A DNA stretch of 64,000 nucleotides from Chelydra serpentina (lineage: Eukaryota; Chordata; Testudines; Chelydridae): contig JBAIAC010000033.1 in NCBI GenBank assembly GCA_037349315.1, forward strand, positions 14,898,001-14,962,000. Direction: 5' to 3'. Each line of letters begins with the position of its first letter. Positions within the stretch are counted from its first letter, which is position 1. The translations under genes were made by a program, and so were the position numbers. This document shows positions 1 to 13,134 of the stretch, one piece after another. Under the pieces are notes generated by a model that saw only the letters and a program-made list of their open reading frames with translations, searched no databases and had not been told where the DNA came from.

Positions 1-1295
1 ATTTCTTGTTGTTCTCCTCATTCACATTCCCCTCCTCTTTATCAAGGTCTGCAAGTGCTTGAAACCTGTTCTTTAACTACAGAACGAAGGCTTTCTGTAT
101 TTCAAGGGACTTTAGCTTGTCAATATCATAACGTCTATGTCCCTTGTTTGATGGACCCACACTTCTCAGTTTTAGCTTGATGGAGGCTGTCACAAGGTGG
201 TGGTCGCTGCCAAGATCTGCACCCCTTCTCACTTTCACATCTGTCAGTGAGCATTGCCATTTGCCATTGATCATGATATGGTCAACCTGGTTCTTATCTC
301 TGCCATTTGGAGAACACCATGTCAGCTTGTGAATTTCACAATGTTGAAATAGGGTTCCACCGATGACTAGGTCATTCATCTTACAGAAATCAACAAGCCT
401 TTCTCCATTTTTATTCATGGTGCCACACCCATGTCTTCCCATTGCTCTGTCATTGTTTGTGTTGTGCTTACTGACCTTGGCATTCAGGTCTCCCATGATG
501 ATAGTTAGGTAGTGGCATGGTACTCTCTCTAACTCCGCCCGTAGTTTAAGGTAGAATTTGTTCTTTACTTCTTCATCACTGTCATTTGTCATTCTTCATC
601 ACTGTCATAGCACTGAATCAGGGTGATATGATTCTGTTTCCCTTTTGATCTGGCTCTCCTAAGTCTGCTGCTGATGGATTTCCATTCAAGCAGGGACCGC
701 TCCACTCCCTTCTTCAAAAGCATGGCAACCCCCTCATGGTGGTGTCCATCATCCCGTCCAGAAAACAGCAAAGTTTCTCGTGAGGCTGTTGTTAATCTTT
801 CTGATCCCGTCCATCTGCTCTCGCTGACACCCAGGATGTGTAACCGATAGCCTCTCATCTCTGCTGTGACCTGAGCTAGCTTCCCTGTTTCATACATTGT
901 CCGTACATTCCAAAAAACAAGTTTGTTTTTTGTCTTGGTGTTGAGCACTTCAGTCTTCGTGCCAGTGGCTTCCTTTCAGCTTCCACCACTGGCAGTCATA
1001 CGGGTCATTGACTCCTGAAGGCCGTCACACGCCGTAATGGTCGATTTCTCCATCGTTGTTTCCGTAACATATTTTGTTTTTTACAGGACAGAGTTGTTAG
1101 CCTTGTGCCTAATCCCCAACCAGGGTGTCTATTTTGTCTGGCCCCTCCCCCACAGACCAATCCGGCATGGTTGAACCTACCAGGAGCAAAAAGCCCCCGC
1201 CGACACAGACTCTGGGGATCGTTAGAGCACGCAAGCTGTCCTGCCACGACAAGGCCCGGACACCAGAGGACAGCAAGGAGGAAGTATATTAAAAA
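1..1295 (-). mobile_element. RTE-type LINE fragment (endonuclease end)
   Basis: On the minus strand this holds the 5' part of a non-LTR retrotransposon: an upstream leader (about 960-1295) followed by an APE-type endonuclease (77-948). The frame continues past a TAG stop just below position 77 to the window edge, with readable residues such as FQALADLDKEEG, so the reverse transcriptase would lie left of the window. RTE/RTEX clade is assigned from the style of the endonuclease and is an inference. The right boundary is approximate and no target-site duplication was found. Confidence 0.7.
77..948 (-). pseudogene. APE-like endonuclease of an RTE-type LINE, frame-broken
   Basis: This frame encodes a retrotransposon endonuclease that would nick target DNA for reverse transcription. 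Reading right to left, visible motifs are FWNVRTMYETGKL near the N-terminus, LGVSESRW (the catalytic Glu region), GDLNAKV (the GDxN motif), NQVDHIMING and GSDHHLV (the terminal SDH motif), so the catalytic core is recognisable from end to end. The frame breaks near 571-608, where a 15-base segment (CTTCATCACTGTCAT on +) occurs twice, 23 bases apart; reading passes from the 589-948 frame to the 77-592 frame. A TAG stop follows at the left end. It is a decayed mobile-element copy and not a host gene. Confidence 0.75.
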
Positions 1296-2620
1296 AACCC
1301 CACAGATAAATTCCTAATTTGCCAATTGGATAATGTAATTATCTAATAAGAGAAGTTGCTGAGGCTACCTTGCTAGGTAGAGTTAACAAGAGAATATAAT
1401 GTTGAAATGTGAAGTACAGGAACTCTTATTCAAGGGTGGTAGTGTCCTTTCATTGAAGTATAGATCACACCAGAATGTAGGATCATGCCCAAAGAGTGGT
1501 AAAATGGAAAGAACAATGAGAAGAGGCTGGTGTGAATGGACAACTTGTACAGAATAGTTCAGCCTGCCTAACCAATGCCTCCATTAAAGTCCTATCAGTA
1601 TCTTTTTCATGGCTCTGGAAAACTGACTATACTGGAATAGCAATTCAAATAATCTTTTTGCTAGGGGATAACCTGAAAATTTTGGCAGAGTTCATTCCTG
1701 TAATAAAGAGCGTAGCCAATGCTAATGCACAGTCACTCTGGAGGCCTACAAACAGAAGTGCAATGACTCTCAGGAGAGGCAAACTCGTGCAATGGACTGA
1801 TTTTTAAATTCTTGCACAGGAGCACACTGACGTTCTAGTTGTGCTTCCTTTTAAAAGGATTGGAAACATATTCCCCCAGTAACAGACTGTGCTCCAAGAA
1901 TGTATATGCCCTGATGTGACATCTGTTGGGATCTCTGCCTTTCTGTCACAGGATGATAAGCCATTGAAGAAAACAAGTTACTGCCCATAACCTACAGACT
2001 GGCTCTTGTCCAGCGTGAAATAGTATGTCCTATTCCATAACCGATGTGTTAAACATTTCCAGAAATTTTTTTCTGAATTACAAATAACACTTAAACCTGA
2101 AAACATCAGGAATTCTAATTAAGTTCCAGATATATAGTACTAGCAGGAACCTGCCTGGCTATGGCTGAAAATACATCTCCAAAGTACTGGCTGTCACAGT
2201 TCCTGCGTAAGCTGGGTAAACGAATTTCCAAACACCAAGTACACACCTTTCAAGTGACAGACCCCTGCCTTCACTTCCTTTTGGGGTGGGCCCCACACTC
2301 CATCTGCTCTTGACTGTGTCTCTGGGTTGCACGCCGCACCTCCCTCCCAGTTGCCAACCATGATACCTAAAAGACCAAGTGGGAACCTGTGGACAGTAAT
2401 ACTTTGCAGTGACAGAGAAACAGAATCTTCAAAACAACATATGGTTTATTTGCCAAAAGGTTCATAGCACTCAGAAAAATGGATTTAAAACAGAGACTTA
2501 AATGCATACTGTCTTGTGTATATGTGACATTCCCCCTCAAACCCCTCCGAAGAAGTGCCGTGCCTTCATTCTTTACAGCAAATTCCTGTTTGCTGCACAC
2601 TCTGATTCTCAGTTGGTCTG
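1296..2620. other. Unassigned non-coding sequence
   Basis: No coding exon, RNA gene or recognisable repeat was seen. Open frames here are short and have no family resemblance. Confidence 0.5.
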
Positions 2621-4625
2621 GGTGTCTAGAGCGGCCATGCTGGGTCAGATCAATAGTCTGTCTAGCCCCATATCCTGTCTTCTGACAGTGCCCAATGCCA
2701 GGTGCTTCAGAGGGAATGAACAGAACAGGTAATCAACAAGTGATCCATCTTGTGTCGCCCATTCCCAGCTTCTGGCAAACAGATGTTAGGGACACTTCAG
2801 AGCATGGTTTTGCATCCCTGCCCATCTTGGCTAATAGGTTCATCAATGGTTATCTGCTATGAACTTATCTAGTTCTTTTTTGAACCCTGTTATAATCTTG
2901 GCCTTCATAACATCCTCTGGCAAAGAGTTCCACAGGTTTACTGTGTGTTGTGTGAAGAAATACTTCCTTTTGTTTGTTTTCAATCTGCTCCCTATTAATT
3001 TCATTTGGTGACCCCTAGTTCTTGTGTTTATGAAAAGGAGTAAATAACACTTCCTTATTTACTTTCTCTACACCAGTCATGATTTTATAGACTTCTGTCA
3101 TATCCCCCCTTAGTCATCTCTTTTGCAAGCTGAAAAGTCCAAATCTTATTAATCTTCCCTCATATTGAAGCTGTTCCATGTACCTAAATTTTGTTGCCCT
3201 TTTCTGTACCTTTTCCAATTCCAATATATCTTTTTTGAGATGGGGTGACCAGAGCTACCCGTAGTATTCAAGATGTGGGTGTACCTCGGCTTTATATAGA
3301 GGCAATACAATATTTTCTGTCTTATTTTCAATCCCTTTCTTAGTGATTCCCAACATTCTTTTAGCTTTTTTGACTGCCACTACATATTGAGTGGATGTTT
3401 TTAGAACACTATCCACAATGATTCCAAGATCTTTCTTGAGTGGTAACAGCTAACTTAGACCCCATCATATATATATATATATAGTTGGGATTATGTTTTC
3501 CAATGTGCATTACTTTGCATTTATCAGCATTGAATTTCATCTGCCATTTTGTTGCCCAGTCACCCAGTTTTGTGAGATCCCTTTGTAACTCTTCACAGTC
3601 TACTTTGGACTTCATTGTCTTGAGTAATTTTGTATTGTCTGCGAATTTTGCCACCTCACTGTTTACCCCTTTTTTCAGATCATTTATGAATATGTTGAAC
3701 AGTACTGGTCCCAGTACAGACCACTGGGAGACACCACTATTTACCTCTCTCCATTCTGAAAACTGACCATTTATTCCTACCCTTTGTTTCCTATCTCTTA
3801 ACCAGTTACTGATCCAGGAGAGGACCTTCCCTCTTATCCCATGACAGCTTACTTTGCTTAAGAGCCTTTGGTGAGGGACCTTGTCAAAGGCTTTCTGAAA
3901 ATCTAAGTACACTATATTTACTGGATCACCCTTGTCCATATGCTTGTTGACCCCCTCAAAGAACTGGTAGAGGCATGATTTCCCTTTACAAAAACCATGT
4001 TGACTCTTCCCCAGCAAACTGTGTTCATCTCTGTATGATAATTCTGTTCTTTGCTATAATTTCATCCAATTTGCCTGCTACTGAAGTTAGGCTTACTGGC
4101 TTGTAATTGCCAGAATCGCCTCTGGAGCATTTTTAAAATATTGGTGTCCTATTAGCTATCCTCCAGTCATCTGGCACACAAACTGATTTAAACGATAGGT
4201 TACATACCACAATTAGTTGTTCTGCAATTTCACATTTGAGTTCATTCAGAACTCTTGGGTGAATACCATCTGGTCCTGGTGATTTATTACTGCTTAATTT
4301 ATCAATTTATTCCAAAACCACCTCTAATGACACCTCATTCTGTGACAGTTCCTCAGATTTGTCACCTAAAAAGAATGAATTAGGTTTGGGAATCTCCCTC
4401 ACATGCTCAGCCATGAAGAGCAGTTCAAAGAATTCATTTAGTTTCTCAGCAATGGCCTTATCTTTCTTGAGTGCTCCTTTAGTGCTTCCTTGAATGCTTC
4501 TTTCATCACTGTCACTCCCTGAGCAGTCTCTTTCAACTCACTCAAACTCCTTTCCTTGGCCTGGGGTCCTGTAATGCTTTAATATCCTCCTTTGATCCTA
4601 GGCTTAGCATTGGTAAGAGTAAACC
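2621..4625 (-). mobile_element. CR1 LINE, minus orientation, 5'-truncated
   Basis: About 2 kb of CR1 LINE. Its 3' end is on the left (GGCCATGCTGGGTCAGATCA near 2633) and it reads leftwards through the reverse-transcriptase region at 3409-4017. The wording of the 3' half matches the CR1 families common in turtles and crocodilians. The right part, near 4060-4620, still reads like the upstream part of the polymerase ORF. The dinucleotide run at 3466-3482 has expanded inside the element. Confidence 0.85.
3409..4017 (-). pseudogene. CR1 reverse-transcriptase fragment
   Basis: This is a 202-residue open frame from the polymerase palm and thumb of CR1 ORF2. Visible are SQHGFCKGKSCL, the first catalytic aspartate in [26 protein letters not shown], and the motif that is normally FADD, here FADN. 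Loss of the second aspartate predicts a dead polymerase. GVSQWSVLGP also departs from the usual GVPQGSVLGP. The frame ends in a run of alternating Ile and Tyr coded by the (AT)n expansion. It is a relic and not a host gene. Confidence 0.85.
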
Positions 4626-6248
4626 ACTCTAATATGAATGGAGCGGGGGTATTCCCCATAATCAGCTTCCCCATTATTCCCTCAAGGACTCTCATCTGTG
4701 TGATTGTTTTTGTCTCTTTTGCTTGGTCTCTCTAACAGTCCCTTTTAATTTAACTCCATAGCAAGTAACACATTATAAGCAAACATAAAAAGGCATGTGC
4801 AGTCATCATAAAAATAATACAAAGATATTTTCCAATTTGTCACAATGACCATTGATTACATGCTCAGTTAAGTCAATAAATTGGGTGTTTGATAAATCTC
4901 GGCGCAAAAGATTATTAACACAACACAGGGTACTTTTACTGGCTGCCAAAACTGTGACTCAGCTCATCAACTCAGCCCCCCAAAGGCTTAGGAGAACTCC
5001 CAATTAGCTGGGTTTGTTTTTTTATTTGTTTGTGTATCAGATGAAACTGACATAGAATAAACAAAACTAGAATGGATAAAGCAAAATCAGATATGAAAAT
5101 GCAGTATGAAAAACCTGACATTTAAGACAAACATCTCTTGTACCAAAAATAAGAGAGCTGGTGGGGGGCATTTCAATATCAAGTAGAATCAGCTCCATGC
5201 CAGCAAATAACAGCTAATGAGAAGAAAGAGTGCTTTTTTTTTGTATATTGCAACAAAAAAAACAACCCTCCAGCCACTAAGGAACAGATTCTTATGCCGC
5301 TGAAAAGATGGGCAACTTGATCAAAAACATAAGGAAAAGAATCAGACCAAATCAAATTCTGAAAAATGCCCCCTCCCCCCAACCCTTTGTCCTGGTCGCG
5401 GTTATGTCAGATACATAAGATAGTTTTATTTTGTAGTCACATTTTGTATTGTAATTCATGGTATCTGTGTGAACTAAGTAAATTATATGGAGAAATTGCT
5501 GGAGTGACCTGCTAGGTATCTTCTAAGAGACGGATGCCAAATCTGCCCCTTGGACACCTGATATACTACTAATGGCCATAGTCATTGTTGTCATTGGCTC
5601 TGCCAGATCTCTTCTAATACAGCATGTACATTGTATCCCTGCTGAGCTTGGCTATGTGACTGTTTTGAGACAGATTATCTATATTCCAGAAACATCAGTC
5701 TTCCAAAAATCAGGGTACAAGACAGCTGAGAGCTTTCCTATCCTAAGGGAGGAAGGATTTTTGTTTGTTTGTTTGTTTGTTTTAAACAGGAACTGTGGAA
5801 TAAGTTTAGTTACTCTTTAGAAGCTGTCAGAGTGCAACTCTTAGAACTTGTCAAAAGATTTCTGTCTACATTGTTTGACAAAAATTGAGTTTTTAACTCA
5901 ACAATTTTTGTGTGTGAAGAGTGTCTGTTTTCTATGGAAAATTAAATTTTTGAAATACAAAATACGTAATGCCCAAGAACCAAAATGTGTTCAGTTTTTC
6001 AGCTGAAAACAGAAATTTCCCATGATGCGCTATGCCCACATAACTGCCATGGTGCATCACCTCCCCTTGTCAAGAGAGGAGCCTGTAGTGCATCAAGGGA
6101 TATGTAGTCAGCCTGGCCTATTGAGGCGAATGGAGAGCATGAGACACCTGAACAGCTTCTCCCATGAAGCATCCTAGGGGCATTTCGAATCTAAATATTT
6201 GGGATTTGGCTGAGATGAAATATTTCAAGTTTTTTTGACAATTTTTAT

Positions 6249-6263
6249 CCCCCCCCCCCCCCC
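6249..6263. repeat. Poly-C tract
   Basis: An uninterrupted run of C ending in CGCGCCCCC. It is simple sequence, prone to slippage and assembly error. Confidence 0.8.
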
Positions 6264-8927
6264 GCGCCCCCAAACTCAAAAGCTTTTGTAGGGGGAAAAA
6301 CTTTCCCAACCAGCTTTAGTGACTGGATTAAGTCCAAAATGAATGATCATGGATATATCGCGTTCAAGTAAAGGGTCAGAAGTTGTCTAGTACTCTCCTA
6401 CTCAACAGACTAGCCATTTTAAAATACCTGATCGGGGTTTCTAAGTGTTCCATCAAACTTGCTTGATTTCTTAAAAAGAAGTTCCCAGTAGCCACAGAAG
6501 TAAACTCAAGCAGATGGTCCCAAGGCTGTTCACAGATAGCACGCTCCAAGGAAATTAAACAAATAAGCGTGGCATGTTAAATTATAGCATGGTCTTCTGA
6601 AACAGCCAATCAGATTAGATTTTATGATCTATGTTGCCTTTAGCTGCGCACACTCATACAAACCTGCTCATGATTTGTGTGACGGGCAATGTCACTTTCT
6701 GCATATATAAACCACACTTGAAGTTGTTTGTTTTTGTTCTCCTCCAGTTTTGGGGTTTCCACCCTTTTGTATTCCCTTCACTCTGCTTTTTCATTTATTA
6801 CCATAATTCCAGTGACCTGCTGAATTTTTTTTTTTTCACTTCCAGGAGCATACAAAACCACTCCTTAAGGAAAAGTTTAATTCCTATAAATATCTAAAGC
6901 ACTGGTCCTCAATCTATCCTCTTCCCCAGAGGCTTTTGTAGGGTGAGGAAATGAGAGGGCTTGTCTTTTCTCCCTTCCTTGTCTTCTTCTAGCTCCTTGG
7001 AGGTGGTGGTTTCCACTCCCTATCAGCACTATGTTGCTGTGAGGGTGGACAAGCTTCTGTTTATCTTCTTCCTTTGGCAAGCATGTGTGCCTTTATTAGG
7101 GAAATCCTAGTGGCTCCTAAGCTGACAGTCCGTGTACTTGGTGCTCTGTAGATGAGAATGTTGGTATTGTTCTTTAAATTTGAACAGGAAGCCCAGCAGG
7201 ATTGTGGCTGGGAATAGTTCTAGGCAGAAGCTCTGTCGTGAAGCTGAAAAAGACAGAGCAGCAGTTTTAGGGAATAATATTTTTTCCTTATCCTAATTGT
7301 GGGAGTCGGTGTTAGGAGACAATGTCATATGATAACCTACACCAGCATTTCTCAAATGCGGCCACTGAAAATTGTCATGAGACAGAATTGTTGACCTCCA
7401 ATCATCTCTAATCTACATGCATGCAAAATTTCATGAAGATTGAGCTATTTGCTGTGTCTCCTGGTTCTTCAACCAAAATACAAGATAAAAAGGATGAAAA
7501 TTGTCCTACATTTTGAGTATAGATTTCTCCATTAATAAGGCCTCTGCAGAAGTATTAGTACTGGTTGAACAAAACACAGTCAGAATCCTTTTGATGCTTA
7601 GTTGTAAGAGCAATACCCCAAATTCCACAGCAAGTTCAGTCTAGTAGAGCTGGAAAAGGAGCAGCTTTCACTAACTTGGTTCATATCACTGCCATGACTC
7701 TTGGCCTTCAATAATAAAGAGGGCAGAAGGGTGCACACTATCCCATATGTGGCCTCAACTGTGTGTTATACCGTGCTTCTTCCAGGCAGGGTGCAAAGGG
7801 CCTTCCCCACATGTTTTATTCAGACAGTGGCAGTGCACAACTGCAGTTCTTGCACTCATCTGCTGGGCTGGATTCAAAGGAGAAAGCAGGAAATGAAAGC
7901 TGCCAGTCCCAGGAGATGTCTAGTCTACCTATTGCAGAGAAGTGTTAACTGTTATTACCACCATTACCCATGAATCCTTATTTCTTTGGGGTTTATTGTT
8001 TCCTTGATACATATGCATGCATCTCATTTTTACAATAGTATCAGAGGACTTCAGAGTGTGGGGGTGGAGGTGTTGTGCTGTGTTTGAGCAGAGAGGACTA
8101 TTGAAGATGCATGATATTCTGAATAGATTTTTCTCTTTTATTGCTATTACAGGTGACACATGCACAAACCCTGGAACTGTTAATTTTGAACTTCTTCCAT
8201 TTAACGCCTGCTTTTGTGCCCTCCCCTTTTGTTCCTACAAATTTCTCTAAGCCGTGCTCTGATGAAATTCAACTTCTTGCTTTTCCTTGGTTTGGTCTTA
8301 CTTTAACGAGAGTTATGAAACTAACTGTTGTCCCCAGCCTCTACCCGCAGCCTCTCCATTTCTGATGGTGTCCCGTGGCTTTCTCAAAATGATATCAAGG
8401 ACTTCTAGTTTCCCCTCTTATCCTGTTATGTAAGATTGGAGCCATTCACCACATCCGCAAAGCTATTGCTTAACTTACTGGTTCCATGCCCTTTTTCTAG
8501 GAAATTTGGGGGAGGAAGATAGAGTTTTAAGGCAGCTAATTTCTCTCCCAATAATGAGCTTTTCTGTGAAGCTTTTTTGATGCCTGCTATTTCCTGCTCT
8601 TCATTTTGACCATTCTGTTGGAAAATTTTGCAATTCTGGGCTAAATAAGCTGACCGTGGATGCAGATGCCACAGGATATATTCAGGTGGGATACGTGTGG
8701 TATCCCTACTTGCGAATTGAAGCCCTACAACTGGCTTAATGGGGACAGACCCTTGCACCCACAGTGAACCCTACTGAAATTAATTGGGGTCTGCATGGGC
8801 ACAATTTCAGCCTGCATGCAGGTAGTTGGGGGCTCAAAGCTTTAAGATTTCCCTTGCTTCTTGAAGAATCTGATTCCTTATATTCCCTTTAGAGTGGAAG
8901 CTGAAAATGTGCACAGAGCAATCAAAT

Positions 8928-8929
<2 letters not shown>

Positions 8930-8962
<33 letters not shown>
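8930..8962. repeat. (TG)n microsatellite
   Basis: About sixteen perfect TG units with no interruption, a likely polymorphic microsatellite. Confidence 0.9.
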
Positions 8963-8967
<5 letters not shown>

Positions 8968-9765
8968 CTACCATTCTCCTTTTTAGCACTTCATAATTGT
9001 CTGATACTTTGTTAGTGGAAAGACCAAGGTACCATTAAGTTCTGCTTAATGTATGGCAACAATGGCTGTAAAAAGCAAACCAGGTATTAGATTTTTATTA
9101 GGAAGGGAATATAGAGCAACACTCGGAATATTCTAGTATTGTTATATAAACTCATGACATGCCTTCACCCTGAGGTACCAAGTTTGGTTCTAGCTACTCA
9201 GGGGGTGAGGAAGCGGGGGCGGGAAACAGAGTATAAATGGTAGGGTATTGACAATGATTAGAGGCATTCGAAGGCTTCCATGTGAGGAGAGTTAAAAACA
9301 TTGAGGACTATGGTTTAGAGAGGAGACACATGAGAGATATGTTACAAATGCTATATAGGAAGGCAGTCAGGTGCATTAGTTTCTCCCTTGTCTTGCATTA
9401 AGAGAGGGGGACATGCAATGGAATTAAAAAGCTACACATTTTTAAACTGTTACTCTAGTAGTTTCTTTAGCTGAAATAAGAAATTGAAAAGTGATATCAA
9501 GGTTTATACTTCAGGAGATAGCTCAACCACTAACTGTCAGATTCTAGGAAGAAAATTTCATAATCGTGTTATTGAACTGTTACGGGGGTTTTACATCTTC
9601 CTTAGAGTATCTGGCACTGGTCACTGTTGAAGACAGGATACAGTAAGTATGCCAGTTCCGGTGTCAGTCAAACAATGCACAGTAGTCTGCTTTTTAAGCT
9701 AATGTTAACACTTTTGCTTTTATGTCTAAGTCCCATTTTTCAAAAATGAAAGGCAATAAGACTTT

Positions 9766-10715
9766 GGGCTTCTCTACACTGTGCCTAAGGCCTTGGCTAC
9801 ACTTGCAGATGTACAGCGCTGTTAGTTAAACCCGTGTTCGTACAGCTGAGTAGGGAAAGCGCAGTAACTACCACTGACGTGGCTACATTTGCGGCACTTG
9901 CAGCTGTATTGGGAGCGGTGCATTATGGGCATTCAGGTAGCTGCAACGTGCTTTTCAAATCGGGGGGGGGGGGGGTGAGGGGGACTTTGACAGGGAGCAT
10001 TTTTGGAAAAAGAGTGGATTTTTGGAATAGCCACAGAGTGTCAGCTCATTATTTCCACACCTCCACATCCCCTGCCTCTCTCTCAATCACTGAAAGCAAA
10101 CAGCAGGGGCTTTGTTTGTTTTTAAAGAGCAGATAAAAGAGAGGAAAAAAAGCCTGTGTTTAGCAGCTTAAAGAACGGAGCTCTGAACTCCAACCCGGAA
10201 GTGCCTTTTCAAAACAAAGGCAACTTCGGAAGATCATTAACTCCGTTGTTCCTGGGCTACACTGAAAGACGAACGTTGCACCCACTTCGCAGCAGCTGTT
10301 ATTCCTCTCGGAGAGGTGGAGTACCTGCAGCGCTGTATCTGAGGAGATACAGCGTTGCACGTGCCTTGCAAGTGTAGCCAGTTAATGAGTTACAGCGCTG
10401 CCGGCAGTTTTATTACGCTGTAACTTGTAAGTGTAGCCAAGGCCTCAGTCTGCACTAGTTTGGGAGTAAATTCTAGTGCATGCCAGCGGTGTCCATGCGG
10501 GCCAGTTAGTGTGCAACATACTGGTGCAGATTAGAAGTTCCCTAGTGGGTGTTAACATAGTACTTTTTTTAAATGAGATTACATTAACGCACACAAGGGA
10601 GATTTTTGTGTGTTCCAGTAGGGTCCATACAGGACAGTTAGTGCACATTATATTAATGCGCACTGGAATTCATACTCCACTGGTGCAGACTAAGATACCA
10701 TGTAGACAAGCTCTT
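9766..10715. mobile_element. Non-autonomous DNA transposon carrying a nested element
   Basis: The left end GGGCTTCTCTACACT (9766-9780) and the right end near 10700-10715 (CATGTAGACAAGCTCT) form imperfect inverted termini. The body is split by the element at 9789-10444. The right part (10445-10715) resembles the repeat at 17289-18291, sharing the block around TAGTGCATGCCAGC and GGGCCAGTTAGTGTGC. No coding capacity. Target duplication not resolved. Confidence 0.6.
9789..10444. mobile_element. 656-bp MITE with 16-bp perfect terminal inverted repeats
   Basis: GGCCTTGGCTACACTT at 9789-9804 is exactly reverse-complemented at 10429-10444. Flanks are TAA on the left and TCA on the right, compatible with a mutated 3-bp duplication of the PIF/Harbinger type; that superfamily call is tentative. 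CAGCGCTG occurs near both ends. It interrupts the older element at 9766-10715. Confidence 0.75.
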
Positions 10716-12473
10716 AGGCTCTTAAGGGCCAAAGTCATTTTTGAAAGTCTCACATAGGGTATGTGTAATTGCAGTCGGTGGTTTGGTTTGCAGCTCATGT
10801 CAGCATACTTGTGATAGCTTTAGTTTAGCTAGCTCACTAATAATAGCAGTGAGTATGCAGCAGCGCAAGCTTCAGTATGGGCTGTGCAAACTGACTCAGA
10901 ACTCTGGGTATATACTCACATTCCTTGCCAGGTTCTGTGCTGCTATCTTTAGTCCTATTAAATAGATTAAGACTAGTGTGGGTATGTCTACACGAGCTGC
11001 AGTGACACTTCTGATTGCAGTGTAAGCCTCCTAAGTCACGTAAACATTTTTGAAAATGTTACCCTATATGGAAAAAACAGCGCTAATTCTTGTTTTATAT
11101 CTATTAGACAATAGATATAAAACACTTCTCACTAAGGAAAGTCTATCTTGTCCTTTCCCCACAATGCTCCATCAGCACAAAGTAATTCAGAAACTTCAAT
11201 ATGGAGAAGTTCTGCCAGGTCTGCTTCATCCAGCCCTTCCTTTCCTCAGATTACCTGGGTTAAGGAAAGATTTAATAGTTAGTTCCCATCAATAATATCT
11301 ACAAGTGACATTGTTTCTCTGCTTACCTGGTGAACATTAAAGGTTGTACACTCATTAGATTTGATAAAGTAGTCACAGTGGAGGTAAATCAATAGTTAGA
11401 TGGGAAACTGAAGTTCTCTAGGGAAAAACCTCAGGTACTGCAGGTGTTAAGTGATTCAGTAGCTTGTATGGTTCCCATGAGTACTGAACCAGTGCCCCAC
11501 TATGGTGTTAAGAAACACTGCAAGTGACATGCCATCTTTCAGCTGGTCAATAAGACTTTACTCTTAACCTCTTGTGATTATTAAGTCACCAGCCAGTTTT
11601 GCAGTAATACTAACCCCAGGGTCCTAGATAAATTCCAGCTTCTACCTATCTAAATTCCCCCTGTAATTTCTATTGGATATAGGATCTTTCTTTTCCTGTC
11701 CTAATCTGTACATCATTAAATATTTTCTGTTTCACCCTAGAGAGATGGCTGTGGAGGGTGAAGTGATTCCTATAAAGTATTTCTAAATCAATTTAGTTGA
11801 GTGGCACTATTTTTGTGTGTCAATTTAAGTATGTGAATAAGTGTTTGCAGGATTGGAGACTTAGCAGAGAACAGTCGCTTAAAAATTGTTAAGCAGTTTT
11901 AGGATCCATTTGGCTGACAGCTGCCGCATGTGCAAAATCATGTCATTTTATTTTAAAGTGTTGAATGGGGAGTAGTGTGTAATTCCCCGTTCACTACTGA
12001 GGACCTAACTGTTAGTTGGCAAATATCTAATGTTGACCTACTTAGCAAGGACCAAGGTTCCAAATGAGGCTTTATTCAGAGGGTCACACTCCTAAAAAGC
12101 TGGCATGGAGAGAGGCCATTCTGAACTTTTTACCCAGGCTATGAGAAAAGGTTGTTGGCAGTCCACTATAACATCAGAGAACGACGAGACTCTGATCTTC
12201 TGACTATATCAGTTGGTTTAATGTGGGTTCTTGGGGATCCCCATTCTACAAGAGCATTTCCATCACAACAAAGCCAGGTCAGTTATAACTACTACTGTAG
12301 TTAATTCACTGTGTACAACAACAACTTCAGCCCTACGTGGACACAAACTAGCTTGCACGTCCACAATGTTTAAAAACCTGTGCAACTGCATTGCTCTTTA
12401 ATACATAATTTCACCCTTAGGCCAAGCTTTTCAGGGCACTCAATGGGCAAACGTTTTACATTGGGGCATTAGG
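10716..12473. other. Gene-free stretch
   Basis: No exon or RNA gene seen. A short piece near 10978-11028 (GGGTATGTCTACACGAGCTG) resembles the end of a DNA-transposon family but was too short to delimit. Confidence 0.5.
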
Positions 12474-12481
12474 CCTTAGAG

Positions 12482-12812
12482 CAGGGGTCTCAAACACGCG
12501 GCCCGCGGAGCTCTTCCCTACGGCCCGCTGGGCTCCCCGCCCCCCCCCCCTTTTTTTAATTTTTTTAACCCCCAGGTAGTTCCCGCCGCCAGAACAGCTG
12601 TCTGGCGGCTTCACAGTTTCTGGGAGGGAGGGGGGGATGAGCGGCAAGCTGTGCGCACAGGGGAGGAGGCGGAGAAGGGGCAGGGCCTAATGGAAAGGGT
12701 GGAGTGGGGGCGGGGCTGGAGGCAGCAAGGGGGCGGGGTCAGTGATGCGGCCCTCGGGCCAATGCACTAGTCTTCATGCGGCCCTCGTGATAATTTGAGT
12801 TTGAGACCCCTG
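12482..12812. mobile_element. hAT-type MITE, 331 bp, with 8-bp target duplication
   Basis: Perfect CCTTAGAG duplications at 12474-12481 and 12813-12820 flank an element beginning CAGGGGTCTCAAAC and ending GTTTGAGACCCCTG. The interior is GC-rich and non-coding. The 8-bp duplication and CAG...CTG termini define a hAT element. Confidence 0.92.
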
Positions 12813-13134
12813 CCTTAGAGGCTGAGGTGTGTGATAATTCCCAGATCCCAGTGATGACTTTGCAGGGATGGTAGCTGGAGGGGAAAAAATCTTTCAGCCA
12901 GTAAACTGAGAAAATTCAGTATGGATTCACCAAGAGACAAACATGGAAGCCCATATGGAGTTGCTTTTCAGAGCATAGCTACACATTGGGATTTCTTGGA
13001 TATCAGCATTTTCTAAGACTTAAATATCAGTAGATTTGTGGCAGACTATATTTTTGGTAGCTTGGCCCAAATGAGTACTTGTCAGCAATAGATCCCTATC
13101 ATGTACCTACATGGTCGTGCCTTTTGATTATACT

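Larger units (their letters stand above)
4626..9765. other. Long gene-free stretch
   Basis: No exon or RNA gene was recognised in about 5 kb. Simple-sequence spots are a (GTTT)n run near 5760-5780, a C run near 6249-6263 and a (TG)n run near 8930-8962. If RAB27A has distant 5' non-coding exons, as in mammals, this may be intron 1, but the sequence does not show that directly. Confidence 0.5.

Noticed and set aside
10978..11028. Short MITE-like piece (GGGTATGTCTACACGAGCTG)
   Set aside because: It is too short, with no matching second end or duplication; mentioned only as context.
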